Positions 33,753 to 44,349 of a DNA stretch of 64,000 nucleotides are shown in pieces. The stretch comes from Actinomyces timonensis DSM 23838 (lineage in GTDB: Bacteria; Actinomycetota; Actinomycetes; Actinomycetales; Actinomycetaceae). The stretch is taken from the NCBI RefSeq assembly GCF_000295095.1, contig NZ_JH806634.1, forward strand, positions 228,156-292,155, written 5' to 3'. The position numbers and the translations under genes were made by a program. The notes under the pieces are model-generated. The model was not told the origin of the DNA. It ran no database searches and was given only the letters and a program-made list of their open reading frames with translations. Numbering within the stretch: the first letter of the stretch is position 1; every line of letters starts with the position of its first letter.

Positions 33753-34963
33753 CGTTGCGAGTCCTCCTCATCGCCCCGGGTCCCTGGCCCCGGTGCGGGT
33801 GATCCTGTCAACTGCGAGACGATCGCGTGGATCGTCTCCTTCTCATGCTCGAAGCTGAGCTCGCGCGCCGCCGCATGGGAGGCGCGCTTGTAGTCGGCCA
33901 CGCTCTGGGGCGTGAGGGCCATGAGGGTGGCGGTGATATCCGCGGCCTCGTTGGTCAGTGAATGGACGCCCAATCCGTGCTCGTCCACGAGCCGCACCAT
34001 CTCCGTCGTCGGGCCCACCGCGACCGCCAGTCTCGCCTGGACGTAGTCGAAGATCTTGTTGGGCAGGGTCAGGCGCGCGTTCGTGTTGAAGGGCGGGATC
34101 CAGAAGACGCCGACGTCGTAGGCGTTGAGCACGCGCGGCAGCTCGCCCGGGGGCACCGGGGCGGGGAAGGAGATCCGCTCGCAGTCGGCGGCGCGGGCCT
34201 TGAGCTGGTCGAGGTAGGCGCCCCCGTCGCCGCCGGGCACGAGGAAGAGGTCGAGTGTGAAGCGCTCATCGCAGGCCTTGACGGCGTCAATCATCGCCTC
34301 GATGGTGCGCCCGGGAACGGCCCCGCCGGAGTGGACGAGCCTGATGCGGCCGGGGGCCGGCTCACTGGGGCTCAGATCCGCGAAGGCCGCCGCGTTGCGC
34401 ACCAGGCGCGGCTCGACGCCGTATCGCTGCCGGTACAGGTCGGCGATCTCGCCGCCCACGGTGGTCACCGCCGCGCAGCGGGGGAGGTAGGAACGGCAGA
34501 TGTGGTCCATGAGCGGGGCCACCAGGAGCCGCCAGCTCGTCACATGCGTGCGCTCCTCCGGTGCCCACTCGTGCATGTCGGCCCAGACCGGTGCGCCGTC
34601 GGCGATCGCGAAGGCCGTGGGGATCGAGCGGGCGTCATTCGCGACCACCATGTCGAAGCGCCCGAGGCGGGCCTCGCGCACCAGGCGCAGGGCGGCCCGG
34701 GCGGCTGGCGCGGCCGTCTCACTGGCCCGCAGGCGGCGCAGTGCCAGGCGCGCCACGCCCAGGGGTGTCTGGGGGAGGGAGGGCGCGGAGTCGGGCACGC
34801 GCACATGCCTGGCGACATGGGGCGGCGTGGGCCCGTAGCCCACGGAGGTCACCTCGCCGACCTCGGCCAGCGCCTGGATCTCCCTCAGGACGCGGGCGTC
34901 GCGATGGATCGGGGAGAACGACAGGACGAGGATCCGTGGGAAGAACGATGGGCGCTGGGGCAC
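33749..34963 (-). CDS. GT4-family glycosyltransferase
   Basis: The 404-residue protein begins PRILVLSFSPIHRDARVLREIQALA, typical of a GT4 subgroup, then ANDARSIPTAFAIA, VHSGGAVPGRTIEAMIDAV and PNKIFDYVQARLAVAVGPT for the donor site. It is coupled to the epimerase by an ATGA overlap, so the pair probably makes and uses the ManNAc-type uronic acid. It is divergent from the dehydrogenase gene at 35108. Acceptor unknown. Confidence 0.84.
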   Translation of the reverse strand: MPQRPSFFPRILVLSFSPIHRDARVLREIQALAEVGEVTSVGYGPTPPHVARHVRVPDSAPSLPQTPLGVARLALRRLRASETAAPAARAALRLVREARLGRFDMVVANDARSIPTAFAIADGAPVWADMHEWAPEERTHVTSWRLLVAPLMDHICRSYLPRCAAVTTVGGEIADLYRQRYGVEPRLVRNAAAFADLSPSEPAPGRIRLVHSGGAVPGRTIEAMIDAVKACDERFTLDLFLVPGGDGGAYLDQLKARAADCERISFPAPVPPGELPRVLNAYDVGVFWIPPFNTNARLTLPNKIFDYVQARLAVAVGPTTEMVRLVDEHGLGVHSLTNEAADITATLMALTPQSVADYKRASHAAARELSFEHEKETIHAIVSQLTGSPAPGPGTRGDEEDSQR

Positions 34964-35107
34964 CTGGTCATTCTAGAGGAGCGGGGATCAGCGCGCTCAG
35001 CACCGGATACCGGCTTGTTGCCCGCCACCACGGGTCTTCCTGCCAGGAGCGGCGCGGGAAGGCCGTAGCATACGGGGAGACCCGCCGCCCGGCATGGAAG
35101 GACCATC

Positions 35108-36430
35108 ATGCGCATCGCCGTCGTCGCCCTGGGAAAGATCGGACTTCCCCTGGCCGTCCAGTACGCCGAGAAGGGCCACGAGGTCATCGGGGTCGACGTC
35201 AACGCCGCCACCGTCGAGGCCGTCAACGCCGGGAAAGAGCCCTTCCCCGGCGAGGCCCACCTCGCGGAGAAGCTCGCCGCCCTGAGCCCCACCACCGGCA
35301 ACGGCGCGCTTCGGGCCACCACCGACTACGCCGAGGCAATTCCCGGCGCGCAGGCGATCGTCCTCGTCGTCCCGCTCTTCGTGGACGACGCCACCTGGGA
35401 GCCCGACTTCGCCTGGATGGACGCCGCCACCGCCTCGCTGGCCGAGCACCTGAGCCCGGGCACCCTCATCTCGTATGAGACCACCCTGCCCGTGGGCACG
35501 CTGCGCGGGCGCTGGAAGCCGATGATCGAGAAGATCTCCGGCCTTGCCGAGGGCGACGGCGAGCGCGGCTTCCACCTCGTCTTCAGCCCCGAGAGGGTCC
35601 TCACCGGCCGGGTCTTCGCCGACCTGCGCCGCTATCCCAAGCTCGTGGGCGGGCTCACCGATGCCGGCACCCGCGCCGGCATCGCCTTCTACGAGCAGGT
35701 CCTCGACTTCGACGAGCGCGACGACCTCCCGCGCCCCAACGGCGTGTGGGACATGGGCAGCGCCGAGGCCGCCGAGATGGCCAAGCTCGCCGAGACCACC
35801 TACCGCGACGTCAACATCGGCCTGGCCAACCAGTTCGCCGTCTACGCCGACAAGCGCGGCTTCGATGTCCAGCGGGTCATCGAGGCCTGCAACTCCCAGC
35901 CCTACTCCCACATCCACCGGCCCGGCATCGCGGTGGGCGGGCACTGCATCCCCGTCTACCCGCGCCTCTACCTGTCCACCGACCCCGACGCCTCCGTCGT
36001 GCGCACGGCCCGGACCTTCAACGCCACCATGCCCGAGTACGTCGTCACCCGCGCCGAGGAGGTCCTCGGGGCTTTGGCGGGCCTGCGCGTCGTCGTGCTC
36101 GGCGCCTCCTACCGGGGCGGGGTCAAGGAGACCGCCTTCTCCGGCGTCTTCCCCACCGTGGAGGCCCTGCGGGGCCGCGGCGCCGTCGTCGCCGTCCACG
36201 ACCCCATGTACACCGACTCAGAGCTCGCCGCCTTCGGCTGGACCCCCTACCACCTCGGCGAGGAGGTCGACGCCGCCATCGTCCAGGCCGACCACGCCGA
36301 GTACGCCGGGCTCACCCCCGCCGACCTTCCCGGCATCCGACTCCTGCTCGACGGGCGGCGCGCCACCGACGCCGAGAAGTGGGCGGGCACGCCCCGCCTG
36401 ACCATCGGCGGTGGCCAGCGCCTCGGCTGA
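35108..36430 (+). CDS. UDP-HexNAc 6-dehydrogenase (WbpA/WecC-like)
   Basis: The 440-residue enzyme oxidises the C6 hydroxyl of a UDP-sugar to the carboxylate with two NAD. ALGKIGLPLA is the Rossmann loop, FSPERV (159-164) and AEMAKLAETTYR with K226 are conserved, and GGHCIP holds the catalytic C280. Sequence type is closest to UDP-GlcNAc/ManNAc dehydrogenases. It is the missing oxidation step for the D-E-B set at 16-19 kb. A GGAAGGACC ribosome site precedes ATG 35108. The following GT-C gene starts 69 bases later. Confidence 0.9.
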   Translation: MRIAVVALGKIGLPLAVQYAEKGHEVIGVDVNAATVEAVNAGKEPFPGEAHLAEKLAALSPTTGNGALRATTDYAEAIPGAQAIVLVVPLFVDDATWEPDFAWMDAATASLAEHLSPGTLISYETTLPVGTLRGRWKPMIEKISGLAEGDGERGFHLVFSPERVLTGRVFADLRRYPKLVGGLTDAGTRAGIAFYEQVLDFDERDDLPRPNGVWDMGSAEAAEMAKLAETTYRDVNIGLANQFAVYADKRGFDVQRVIEACNSQPYSHIHRPGIAVGGHCIPVYPRLYLSTDPDASVVRTARTFNATMPEYVVTRAEEVLGALAGLRVVVLGASYRGGVKETAFSGVFPTVEALRGRGAVVAVHDPMYTDSELAAFGWTPYHLGEEVDAAIVQADHAEYAGLTPADLPGIRLLLDGRRATDAEKWAGTPRLTIGGGQRLG

Positions 36431-36499
36431 GGCCCGTGCCTCTCGCGCGGGATCGGCCAGGGACTGGGTCCAGGAACGGCGGGGGAGAGGGGAACGCGC

Positions 36500-38491
36500 G
36501 TGCTGACCCTCCTCCTGGGCGCGCTTTTCGGCGCGATCGTCCTCCTGGCGCCCGGTTGGACCGTCGCCCGTGCCGCAGGTGTCGGCAGGCTGTCGGCGCT
36601 CGCCCTCGCCCCGGCGATCAGCGCCGTGATCCTCTCGGCGGCGCAAGTGCTCACCAGCGCCCTATCGCTGCACTGGATGGCCTGGGGGCCGCCCGTCGTC
36701 ATCGGCCTCATAGCGGCCCTCGGCTTCCCCGCGCGCGTCATGCGGCGCAAGGGATGGATACGGATCGGCCCTACCCTGGCGGGGTCCACGAGGCTGCGGG
36801 CGGACCAGCGCGCCTGGCTGCTCGGGGGCGCCGTCGTGGCCGGGGCGGTGGCGGTCGCCGCGGCGACGGCCGCCCCCAAGGCCTCCTGGCCAGCCCAGGC
36901 CTACGACGTCACCTTCCACGTCAACGCCATCACCGTCATGCGGGAGGTCGGCGATGCCTCCCCCTTCGGCGGGCTGTGGCCGATCTACCAGGGCTACCGC
37001 GTCTTCTACCCCACGCTGTGGCACGCGATCGCCGTCTTCATCCCGGGCAGTGCCATCCAGGCCACCAATGCCCTGCTCCTGGGATGCGCCCTGTTCGTCT
37101 GGCCCGCTCTCCTGACAGGCATGCTCGCGGCCCTGCGCAGGACCCTGGGCGAGGGATGGGCCAGGACGACCGGGCTCACCGTCGCCCTGGCCTCGACGAC
37201 TGCCGCAGTGCCGGTGCTCATGACCTCGCTGACGGTGTGGCCCTACGTCCTGTCCGTCCTCACCCTGCCGGGCATCCTGGCCGTCCTGGGTACCGCGCTG
37301 CGCGACATCCTCGACCGGACCTGCACTCCCGGCACCAGCCTGGGCGCGCTCATCGTCATCGGGGCAGGGGCGGTCCTCGCCCATGGCGCGGGCGCCTTCA
37401 ACGTCCTGGCGATCAGCCTTCCCTTCGTGGCGGCGGCGATGCACCACGTCCTCCGCCTGGGAGGGCGAGGACGGCGCATCATGCTGCGAGTCCTGCCGCT
37501 GCTCGCCGCCGGCGCGCTGATCGGGGGCTGGGTGATGCGCCAGCAGGTGGCCTCGGTGCTGTCGTACCAGCGGCCCGCTGGCGGCTGGGATGGCGCCGCC
37601 GAGACCGTCAAGAGGATCCTCCTCGACGTTCCGCAGTACGGCGTCGTGCCACCCATCGCGTGGATACCGGCGGGCGCGCTGTTCACCATCCTCGTCTTCA
37701 TGGGCGCCTGGCAGGCCCACCACGACGCCTCCCTGCGCCCCTGGGTCGCGCTGTGGCTCATGGCCGTGATGATCGTCCTGCTCACCTCCGGCCCCGCCTG
37801 GCCCGGCCGCCAGATCGGCGCCCCCTGGTACCTCCAAGAAGCGCGGATCATGCCCCTGGCGACACTCCCCGCGATCCTCCTCGCCGCGCGCGGTCTCAGT
37901 GGTCTGCTCGCCGCTCTCGAGCAGCGCGGCCCGATGCGGCGCCGAGGCAGGGCTCGACTGCGAGGCAGCGCGCTCGCCACCGCCGTCGTGCTCGCCGCAG
38001 TGGCATGCCGGGTGCCGTTGCTGCACAGCCTGGTCGCCTCGGTGTGGGACCCACGCCATATCCAGCATGGCACGCTGGCCACTGTCGACGAGCTCGTCCT
38101 CCTGGAGAGGTCGAGGAGCGTCCTTCCCGACGACGCGGTGGTCCTGGGCGCGCCAGCCAGAGGTGCCGGGTACGTGTGGCCCATGACAGGGCTCCACGGG
38201 GTCTACATGTCCCGCAGTGAGCCCTACTACCCCTCCGACATGGGGAGCGTGGCTCTTCTGTGGTCCGACTTCGGCGCCGATGAGTCGACGACGGCGCTGG
38301 TCTGCGCGCAGTTGGAGAGACTGGGTGTGGAGTACTTCCTCGCCCAGGAGGATCCGATGGCCGCCGGCGCCGAGTACGGTGCCGCCACGGCGTGGTGGGA
38401 CGCGCCGCTCATCCGCCCGCCCCTGCGAGGCGTCGAGCTCGTCGACTCCGAGGGGGACGCCACCTTGTGGCGCATCACTGGTTGCGGCTGA
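36500..38491 (+). CDS. DUF6541-like GT-C membrane protein, paralogue 2
   Basis: The 663-residue multi-pass protein has the loop YDVTFHVNAITVMREVGDAS, FYPTLWHAIAVFIPG and a C-terminal extracytoplasmic domain with VVLGAPARGAGYV, LVCAQLERLGVEYF and ATLWRITGCG. GTG 36500 is preceded by GGGGGAGAGGGG. It follows the dehydrogenase and begins the run of three tandem paralogues. As with the other copies, a polyprenyl-phosphate-dependent sugar transfer outside the membrane is the best guess from topology and context. Confidence 0.74.
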   Translation: MLTLLLGALFGAIVLLAPGWTVARAAGVGRLSALALAPAISAVILSAAQVLTSALSLHWMAWGPPVVIGLIAALGFPARVMRRKGWIRIGPTLAGSTRLRADQRAWLLGGAVVAGAVAVAAATAAPKASWPAQAYDVTFHVNAITVMREVGDASPFGGLWPIYQGYRVFYPTLWHAIAVFIPGSAIQATNALLLGCALFVWPALLTGMLAALRRTLGEGWARTTGLTVALASTTAAVPVLMTSLTVWPYVLSVLTLPGILAVLGTALRDILDRTCTPGTSLGALIVIGAGAVLAHGAGAFNVLAISLPFVAAAMHHVLRLGGRGRRIMLRVLPLLAAGALIGGWVMRQQVASVLSYQRPAGGWDGAAETVKRILLDVPQYGVVPPIAWIPAGALFTILVFMGAWQAHHDASLRPWVALWLMAVMIVLLTSGPAWPGRQIGAPWYLQEARIMPLATLPAILLAARGLSGLLAALEQRGPMRRRGRARLRGSALATAVVLAAVACRVPLLHSLVASVWDPRHIQHGTLATVDELVLLERSRSVLPDDAVVLGAPARGAGYVWPMTGLHGVYMSRSEPYYPSDMGSVALLWSDFGADESTTALVCAQLERLGVEYFLAQEDPMAAGAEYGAATAWWDAPLIRPPLRGVELVDSEGDATLWRITGCG

Positions 38492-38532
38492 GTGGCGATG
38501 CGCCCTGAAACGCGCCATCCGCCGCCCTCGCC

Positions 38533-38561
38533 CTGACCCTGGAGGTCCTGCCGTCTATGAT
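38533..38561 (+). promoter_or_regulatory. sigma70-type promoter for the tandem GT-C genes
   Basis: CTGACC (38533-38538) and TATGAT (38556-38561) are separated by exactly 17 bases, the best conventional promoter I see in the window. Transcription would start near 38568, about 36 bases before GTG 38604. Confidence 0.6.
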
Positions 38562-38603
38562 CGGCGGGGTTGAGTTCCCGGCAGCGCGGTGAGGGAGGGC
38601 CCA

Positions 38604-40712
38604 GTGGACTGGAACGCCTTGGTCCTCCTCGCCTGGGCACTGGCAGCGCTCATCGTGGTTCCCGGAGCCATCCTGCTGCGCGCCCTGGGCGCGCCTCCGC
38701 TAGCCGCCCTGAGCGCGGGCCCCGCGATCACCCTCATGATCGTCGCGATCGCAGGAATCGGACTCGAAGCTGTCGGTATCGGGTGGGGGACTGGATCGCA
38801 GAGCGCCCTGGGCGCGGCGGTGCTCGCCTCGCCCCTGGTCGCCCGGCTCGCGCACCGCTGGCTCGCCGCCCGTTGCCCTGCGGCGGCCTCGCCTGATGAG
38901 GCCTCTGCGGAGCTGGCTGTGGAGAGCTCCTCTGGGAGCACCCCCGTCGCAGCGGGCTGGTTGATCCGTGCGCTGCGCGGCCTCCGCGCCCTCAGGGCCT
39001 CCCGCCTGTTCCACTCGGTCAGCGCGCCCAGGACTCTACTGACCGCTGTCGCGGCGATCCTGGCGGCGCTGCCCGCAGGCCTCATCCACGCGCTTGCCCT
39101 GACCCGCCAGATGGGGGAGCCGGACACCGTTCACCAGAACATGGACTCCGTGCTCCATATGAACCTCATCGAGGAGATCTACCGCACGGGCAACTCCTCG
39201 ATCCTCACCGCCGCACGAAGCATCAACGGGGCGATCTACCCCGATGGCTTCCACTCCATCGCCGTCGTCCTGCGCCCCTGGGCGAACTCCTCGCAGATCC
39301 TCAACGCCTCCCTCATCGCCGTCGGCGCGATCCTCCTGCCCCTGACCGTCGTGCTGCTCGCGCGGGCCGTGGGCCTGCGCTGGTGGGCGGCCAGCCTCGC
39401 CGCTCTCCTGGGGACCGCCACGATGTGGGTCCCGGCCTACATGGTCTTCTTCAACGCGCTGATGGCGGCAGCGCTCGCGATGGTCACGCTCCTGGGCGTC
39501 GTCGCCGCCCTCCTGGCCCTGCCGGGTCACGGCCGCCGCCACCTGGCCGCGCTCGCGGCGCTGGCGCTGGCCGGCCTCGGAGGTGTCGGCGCGGCCCATC
39601 CTGGAGGAGCCCAGGCGCTGCTCGTCATTCTGTGCGTGCTCGGAGCCGTCCGGCTCTCGCGCGCCGCCGCGAGGCAGGCCCGGGCCGGCAAAAGGAGGAA
39701 CGCCCTCCTGCGCCTCCTCGGCGCGGTGGGATGCCTGCTGCCCGTTGGGATCATGCCGCTCGTCCCCGCGCTGCGGACCATGTCGGGCTTCCCCGGCGAT
39801 GGCCGCACGATCGGGGACACTGCCTCCATGAGCTTCCTCCTGACCCCCTTGGAGGGACAGGCCCCATCCGGCTGGCTCGAGGCCCTCGGTGCCCTGGCTG
39901 TCGCCGGTGCGGTCCTCCTGGCGCTCCGCGGCCGCTGGGCGCCGGTGACGGTATGGGGGACGCTTGTGGCACTCGCGCTGACCACCGCGTCGGCCGACCC
40001 CGGGCTCGGAGCCCTCACTGGCGCGTGGTGGCGTGACCTCCTACGCGTCCTCGCGCTCCTCGTGCTCGTCGACGGCGTCATCGCCGCGGGCTGCGTCCAG
40101 GAGCTGGGAGCCCTCGGCGCCAGGGCATGGCCTGCCAGGATCGGCCCCTCCCTCTCCTGGAGGGGCAGGGGCGTGCGCGCGCCGCATGTGGCCGGGGCAC
40201 TCGCCGTCTGCGCCGCGCTGGGGATGAGCATCCCCGCCTGCCGCGTGGGCGCCGAAGCCTCGGAGTACTGGTCCTACTACGCCTACCAATGGTTCACGCA
40301 CTACAAGTGGCTCGACGCCGACGAGGCCGAGGAGCTCCAGGGGGAGAACCGGGACGCCTTCGCAGGGGCCATGGTGTACGGATCGCCGGAAACGGGCGCG
40401 ACCTACGTCGCTGTCCTCACCGACGGCACCTCCTTCTACCGGCACTACGGCGCTCCCATCAACTGGAAGCAGCAGTACCTGGCGCAGAACTTCTCCAAGA
40501 TCCGCACCGACCCGAGGGTATGCGCCATCATCAGGGCCCAGGGCGGTGTGCCCATGTACTACGAGCAGCCTGATCTGCCCCCGGAGGCCTTCGACCGATA
40601 CCCGGGCTTCTGGGACGTCGACACCTCGAAGGGCTTCGTGAGGGTCGCCGACGTCGGCGGTGCGACACTATGGCGCATCACCGCTTGCGAGGAGAAGGGA
40701 AGGACCCCATGA
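38604..40712 (+). CDS. DUF6541-like GT-C membrane protein, paralogue 3
   Basis: This 702-residue protein has the paralogue motifs DSVLHMNLIEEIYRTGNSS, YPDGFHSIAVVL, VYGSPETGATYV, RVCAIIRAQG and ATLWRITACEE. GTG 38604 is preferred over GTG 38589 because AGGGAGGG lies six bases before it. It overlaps the next paralogue by four bases (ATGA). About 110 residues near the N-terminus, a Ser/Glu-rich stretch (Pro-Asp-Glu-Ala-Ser region), have no match in the other copies. Reaction unknown. Confidence 0.74.
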   Translation: MDWNALVLLAWALAALIVVPGAILLRALGAPPLAALSAGPAITLMIVAIAGIGLEAVGIGWGTGSQSALGAAVLASPLVARLAHRWLAARCPAAASPDEASAELAVESSSGSTPVAAGWLIRALRGLRALRASRLFHSVSAPRTLLTAVAAILAALPAGLIHALALTRQMGEPDTVHQNMDSVLHMNLIEEIYRTGNSSILTAARSINGAIYPDGFHSIAVVLRPWANSSQILNASLIAVGAILLPLTVVLLARAVGLRWWAASLAALLGTATMWVPAYMVFFNALMAAALAMVTLLGVVAALLALPGHGRRHLAALAALALAGLGGVGAAHPGGAQALLVILCVLGAVRLSRAAARQARAGKRRNALLRLLGAVGCLLPVGIMPLVPALRTMSGFPGDGRTIGDTASMSFLLTPLEGQAPSGWLEALGALAVAGAVLLALRGRWAPVTVWGTLVALALTTASADPGLGALTGAWWRDLLRVLALLVLVDGVIAAGCVQELGALGARAWPARIGPSLSWRGRGVRAPHVAGALAVCAALGMSIPACRVGAEASEYWSYYAYQWFTHYKWLDADEAEELQGENRDAFAGAMVYGSPETGATYVAVLTDGTSFYRHYGAPINWKQQYLAQNFSKIRTDPRVCAIIRAQGGVPMYYEQPDLPPEAFDRYPGFWDVDTSKGFVRVADVGGATLWRITACEEKGRTP

Positions 40713-42868
40713 GCGGACCCTGGCGCTCACATCGGGCGGCCTGGTACGGTCTCGTCCTGCGCGCCGTCGTCGTGCCACTGCTGGGGATCGCAGCGCTCGC
40801 CGTGCTTGCCCTCATGCTCTGGCTCGGCGGCGGCTCGTCGTGGATGGCGGCTCTGCCGATCGCGGTGGCGGTCCTCGGAGGGCTCATCATCCCCGGCTGG
40901 TCGATCGCCTATGCCTGGGGAGCGCGCGGCGTGACCGCCCTGGGCGCCGCGCCCGCGATCACCGCGGGGATCGTCGCCGTCGGCGGCATCGTCGCACAGT
41001 TCCTTGGGATCCCCTGGGATCGCGCCCACCTGCTCATCGGCCCTGTCGGCTGGCTGTGGGTCGTGGGCGCCGTCGCTGGTGTGCTCGCGGGCCGCCCGCT
41101 CCGGGCGCCCGGCGCTCGTCCGCCGGCCGGCCCGACCCCCCTCGATTTCCGGAGCAGGCTCGCGCTCGGCGCCGCCCTGGGGCTCGCCGCGATCATGACC
41201 GCGGTGCCGGTGATCCACTCGACCGGGGCGCTCGACTCCCCGATGCAGGCATCGGACTCCGTCTACCACCTTGCCGCCACCGCCTTCGTGCGCCTCACGG
41301 GGGATGCGAGCTCCTTCGGCGGAACCTGGCCGCTCTACGACGGCCAGAGCATCTACTACCCCATGGTCTGGCACGCCATCGCGGCGCTCCTGCCCAGAGG
41401 AGTCATCGAGGGCTCCAACACCCTTGTCGTGGTGCTCTCATCCGCGGTCTGGCCGCTCGGCATGGCCGCGCTCGTGCGCGAGACCCTCAGGCGCGCCAGT
41501 CCCGAGGGGGACCGGGGCGACGGCGCTGTCCTGGCCCTGGGGACCGCGCTGTCCGGCTCAGTGATCTCCATCCTCCTGCTGCTGACCAGCGTGTGGCCCT
41601 ACGCGCTGTCCGTCTGCCTCCTGCCCGGATGCCTGGCCCTGGTGACGCGCGCCTGCGAACCCGGCGCCCTGGGCGCCTGGCGGCGCGCGCAGGCCCTCGT
41701 GCTGGCGGGGCTGGGGGTGATCGGCGTCGTCGGCGCGCACGGTGCCGCTGCCTTCAACCTCGCCGTGCTCGCCGGACCGCTGGTGATGCGCGGCCTGTGG
41801 GGGCCGGTCTCCAGCGCCTGGCGCCGGGGCGGGCGAGGACGGAGCATCCTCATCGGCGTTGCCGCTGTGGGCGCGGCCCTCGTGGCCGGGGTCGCTTGGA
41901 CGGTGCGCGACTCGCTGGCGGATGTCATCACCTACCAGCGCCCTCCCAGCAATCTTGCCGAGACGGTCTACGCCCTGGCCACCGATCACCCGTTGCTCGC
42001 CCGCTTCTCCCCGTACATCCCGGGCAACATCCTGGTGCTCGTCCTCGCGCTCGTCGCCGTCGTCGGGGCGTGGAGGGGCTCCCGGGGGAGCGGCGCGCAG
42101 CAGGCGCGCCTGTGGACGATCGGCACTGGAGTGGCGGCGCTCATCCTCCTCCTCGCTGCCGGGCCCCGATGGCCCCTGCGCGTCCTGGCCGGGCCGTGGT
42201 ACACCCAGCGCGCCCGCATCATCGTCCTGGTGACGATCGGCCTCCTCGTCCTCGCCACGCTCGGCGCCCGGGAGCTCATCCGCGCCTGGCGCCCGCTTCC
42301 CGGGTGGCGCGGGTGGCTGGGGGACCGCCCCGCGCGCCTGGCGCTGGCCGCGCTCGCCGTCTCACTCGTCCTCGCTCCGGCATGGAGGTGGGGGCTGAGA
42401 ATGGAGATCATGGAGGCGGTCCATGACCCGGCCCGTATCTCCTACGGCACGATGCTCTCCGACGCCGAGTTGGCGATGATCCGCCGTGCTCCCCAGGAGC
42501 TCCCCGCGGGCGCGCTCGTCATCGGGAACCCCTCCAACGGGAGCGCCTACCTGTGGAGCGTGGCTGGCGTGCGCACCGTCTACCCGACGCGATTGTTGCC
42601 GATCAGCCCAGAACTGGAGTGGCTGGGGGAGCACCTCGACCAGATCGGCTCCGACCCGGAGGTGTGCCGGATCCTCACCGAGCGCGGGGTGACGCACTAC
42701 TACTCCGACGACGTCCGCCCCGACGGCGCCACCGGGGGCGGACGCCAGCCCCTGTGGGGATGGCGGATGGACCAGGTGCCCCGCGAGTACCTGGAGGAGG
42801 TCGACTCCGCGCCGTCGGGCAGTGGCTCCACGGCGACGCTCTGGCGCATCACCGCCTGCTCCTCCTGA
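40709..42868 (+). CDS. DUF6541-like GT-C membrane protein, paralogue 4
   Basis: The 719-residue protein is the last of the run. It has SDSVYHLAATAFVRLTGDAS, YYPMVWHAIAALL, LVIGNPSNGSAYL, EVCRILTERGVTHYY and ATLWRITACSS. Its pattern is closest to paralogue 2 (the WPLYDGQSIYYP and WPIYQGYRVFYP stretches align). ATG 40709 has AAGGGAAGGACC upstream. Its stop is two bases before an inverted copy of the intergenic repeat, where it meets rmlB tail to tail. Confidence 0.74.
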   Translation: MSGPWRSHRAAWYGLVLRAVVVPLLGIAALAVLALMLWLGGGSSWMAALPIAVAVLGGLIIPGWSIAYAWGARGVTALGAAPAITAGIVAVGGIVAQFLGIPWDRAHLLIGPVGWLWVVGAVAGVLAGRPLRAPGARPPAGPTPLDFRSRLALGAALGLAAIMTAVPVIHSTGALDSPMQASDSVYHLAATAFVRLTGDASSFGGTWPLYDGQSIYYPMVWHAIAALLPRGVIEGSNTLVVVLSSAVWPLGMAALVRETLRRASPEGDRGDGAVLALGTALSGSVISILLLLTSVWPYALSVCLLPGCLALVTRACEPGALGAWRRAQALVLAGLGVIGVVGAHGAAAFNLAVLAGPLVMRGLWGPVSSAWRRGGRGRSILIGVAAVGAALVAGVAWTVRDSLADVITYQRPPSNLAETVYALATDHPLLARFSPYIPGNILVLVLALVAVVGAWRGSRGSGAQQARLWTIGTGVAALILLLAAGPRWPLRVLAGPWYTQRARIIVLVTIGLLVLATLGARELIRAWRPLPGWRGWLGDRPARLALAALAVSLVLAPAWRWGLRMEIMEAVHDPARISYGTMLSDAELAMIRRAPQELPAGALVIGNPSNGSAYLWSVAGVRTVYPTRLLPISPELEWLGEHLDQIGSDPEVCRILTERGVTHYYSDDVRPDGATGGGRQPLWGWRMDQVPREYLEEVDSAPSGSGSTATLWRITACSS

Positions 42869-42870
42869 CG

Positions 42871-42992
42871 CGAGACCGGGCGATCAGCACCGCGAAACCG
42901 GGCGGTTATCCACAGGCTGGTTCGCTGTCTCGTGACAGCCATCATCCTTGTGGATAGTGAACCGGTCTCGGCGTGCTGTTCGCCCGGTCTCG
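42871..42992. repeat. inverted pair of the convergent-junction repeat, with DnaA-box-like core
   Basis: One 31-base copy of the unit lies in inverted orientation (42871-42901) and another in direct orientation (42962-42992), between converging paralogue 4 and rmlB. They can pair over about 20 bp with few mismatches. Inside, TTATCCACA (42906-42914) is a perfect DnaA-box 9-mer and TGTGGATAG (42949-42957) is an inverted near-copy with one mismatch. A bidirectional terminator is the simplest role. Confidence 0.75.
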
Positions 42993-43011
42993 GTGAGAGG
43001 GAGGGGTGGGG

Positions 43012-44349
<1,338 letters not shown>

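Noticed and set aside
42906-42957. A replication origin
   Set aside because: Only two DnaA-box-like 9-mers, no AT-rich unwinding region and no dnaA/dnaN neighbours are present.
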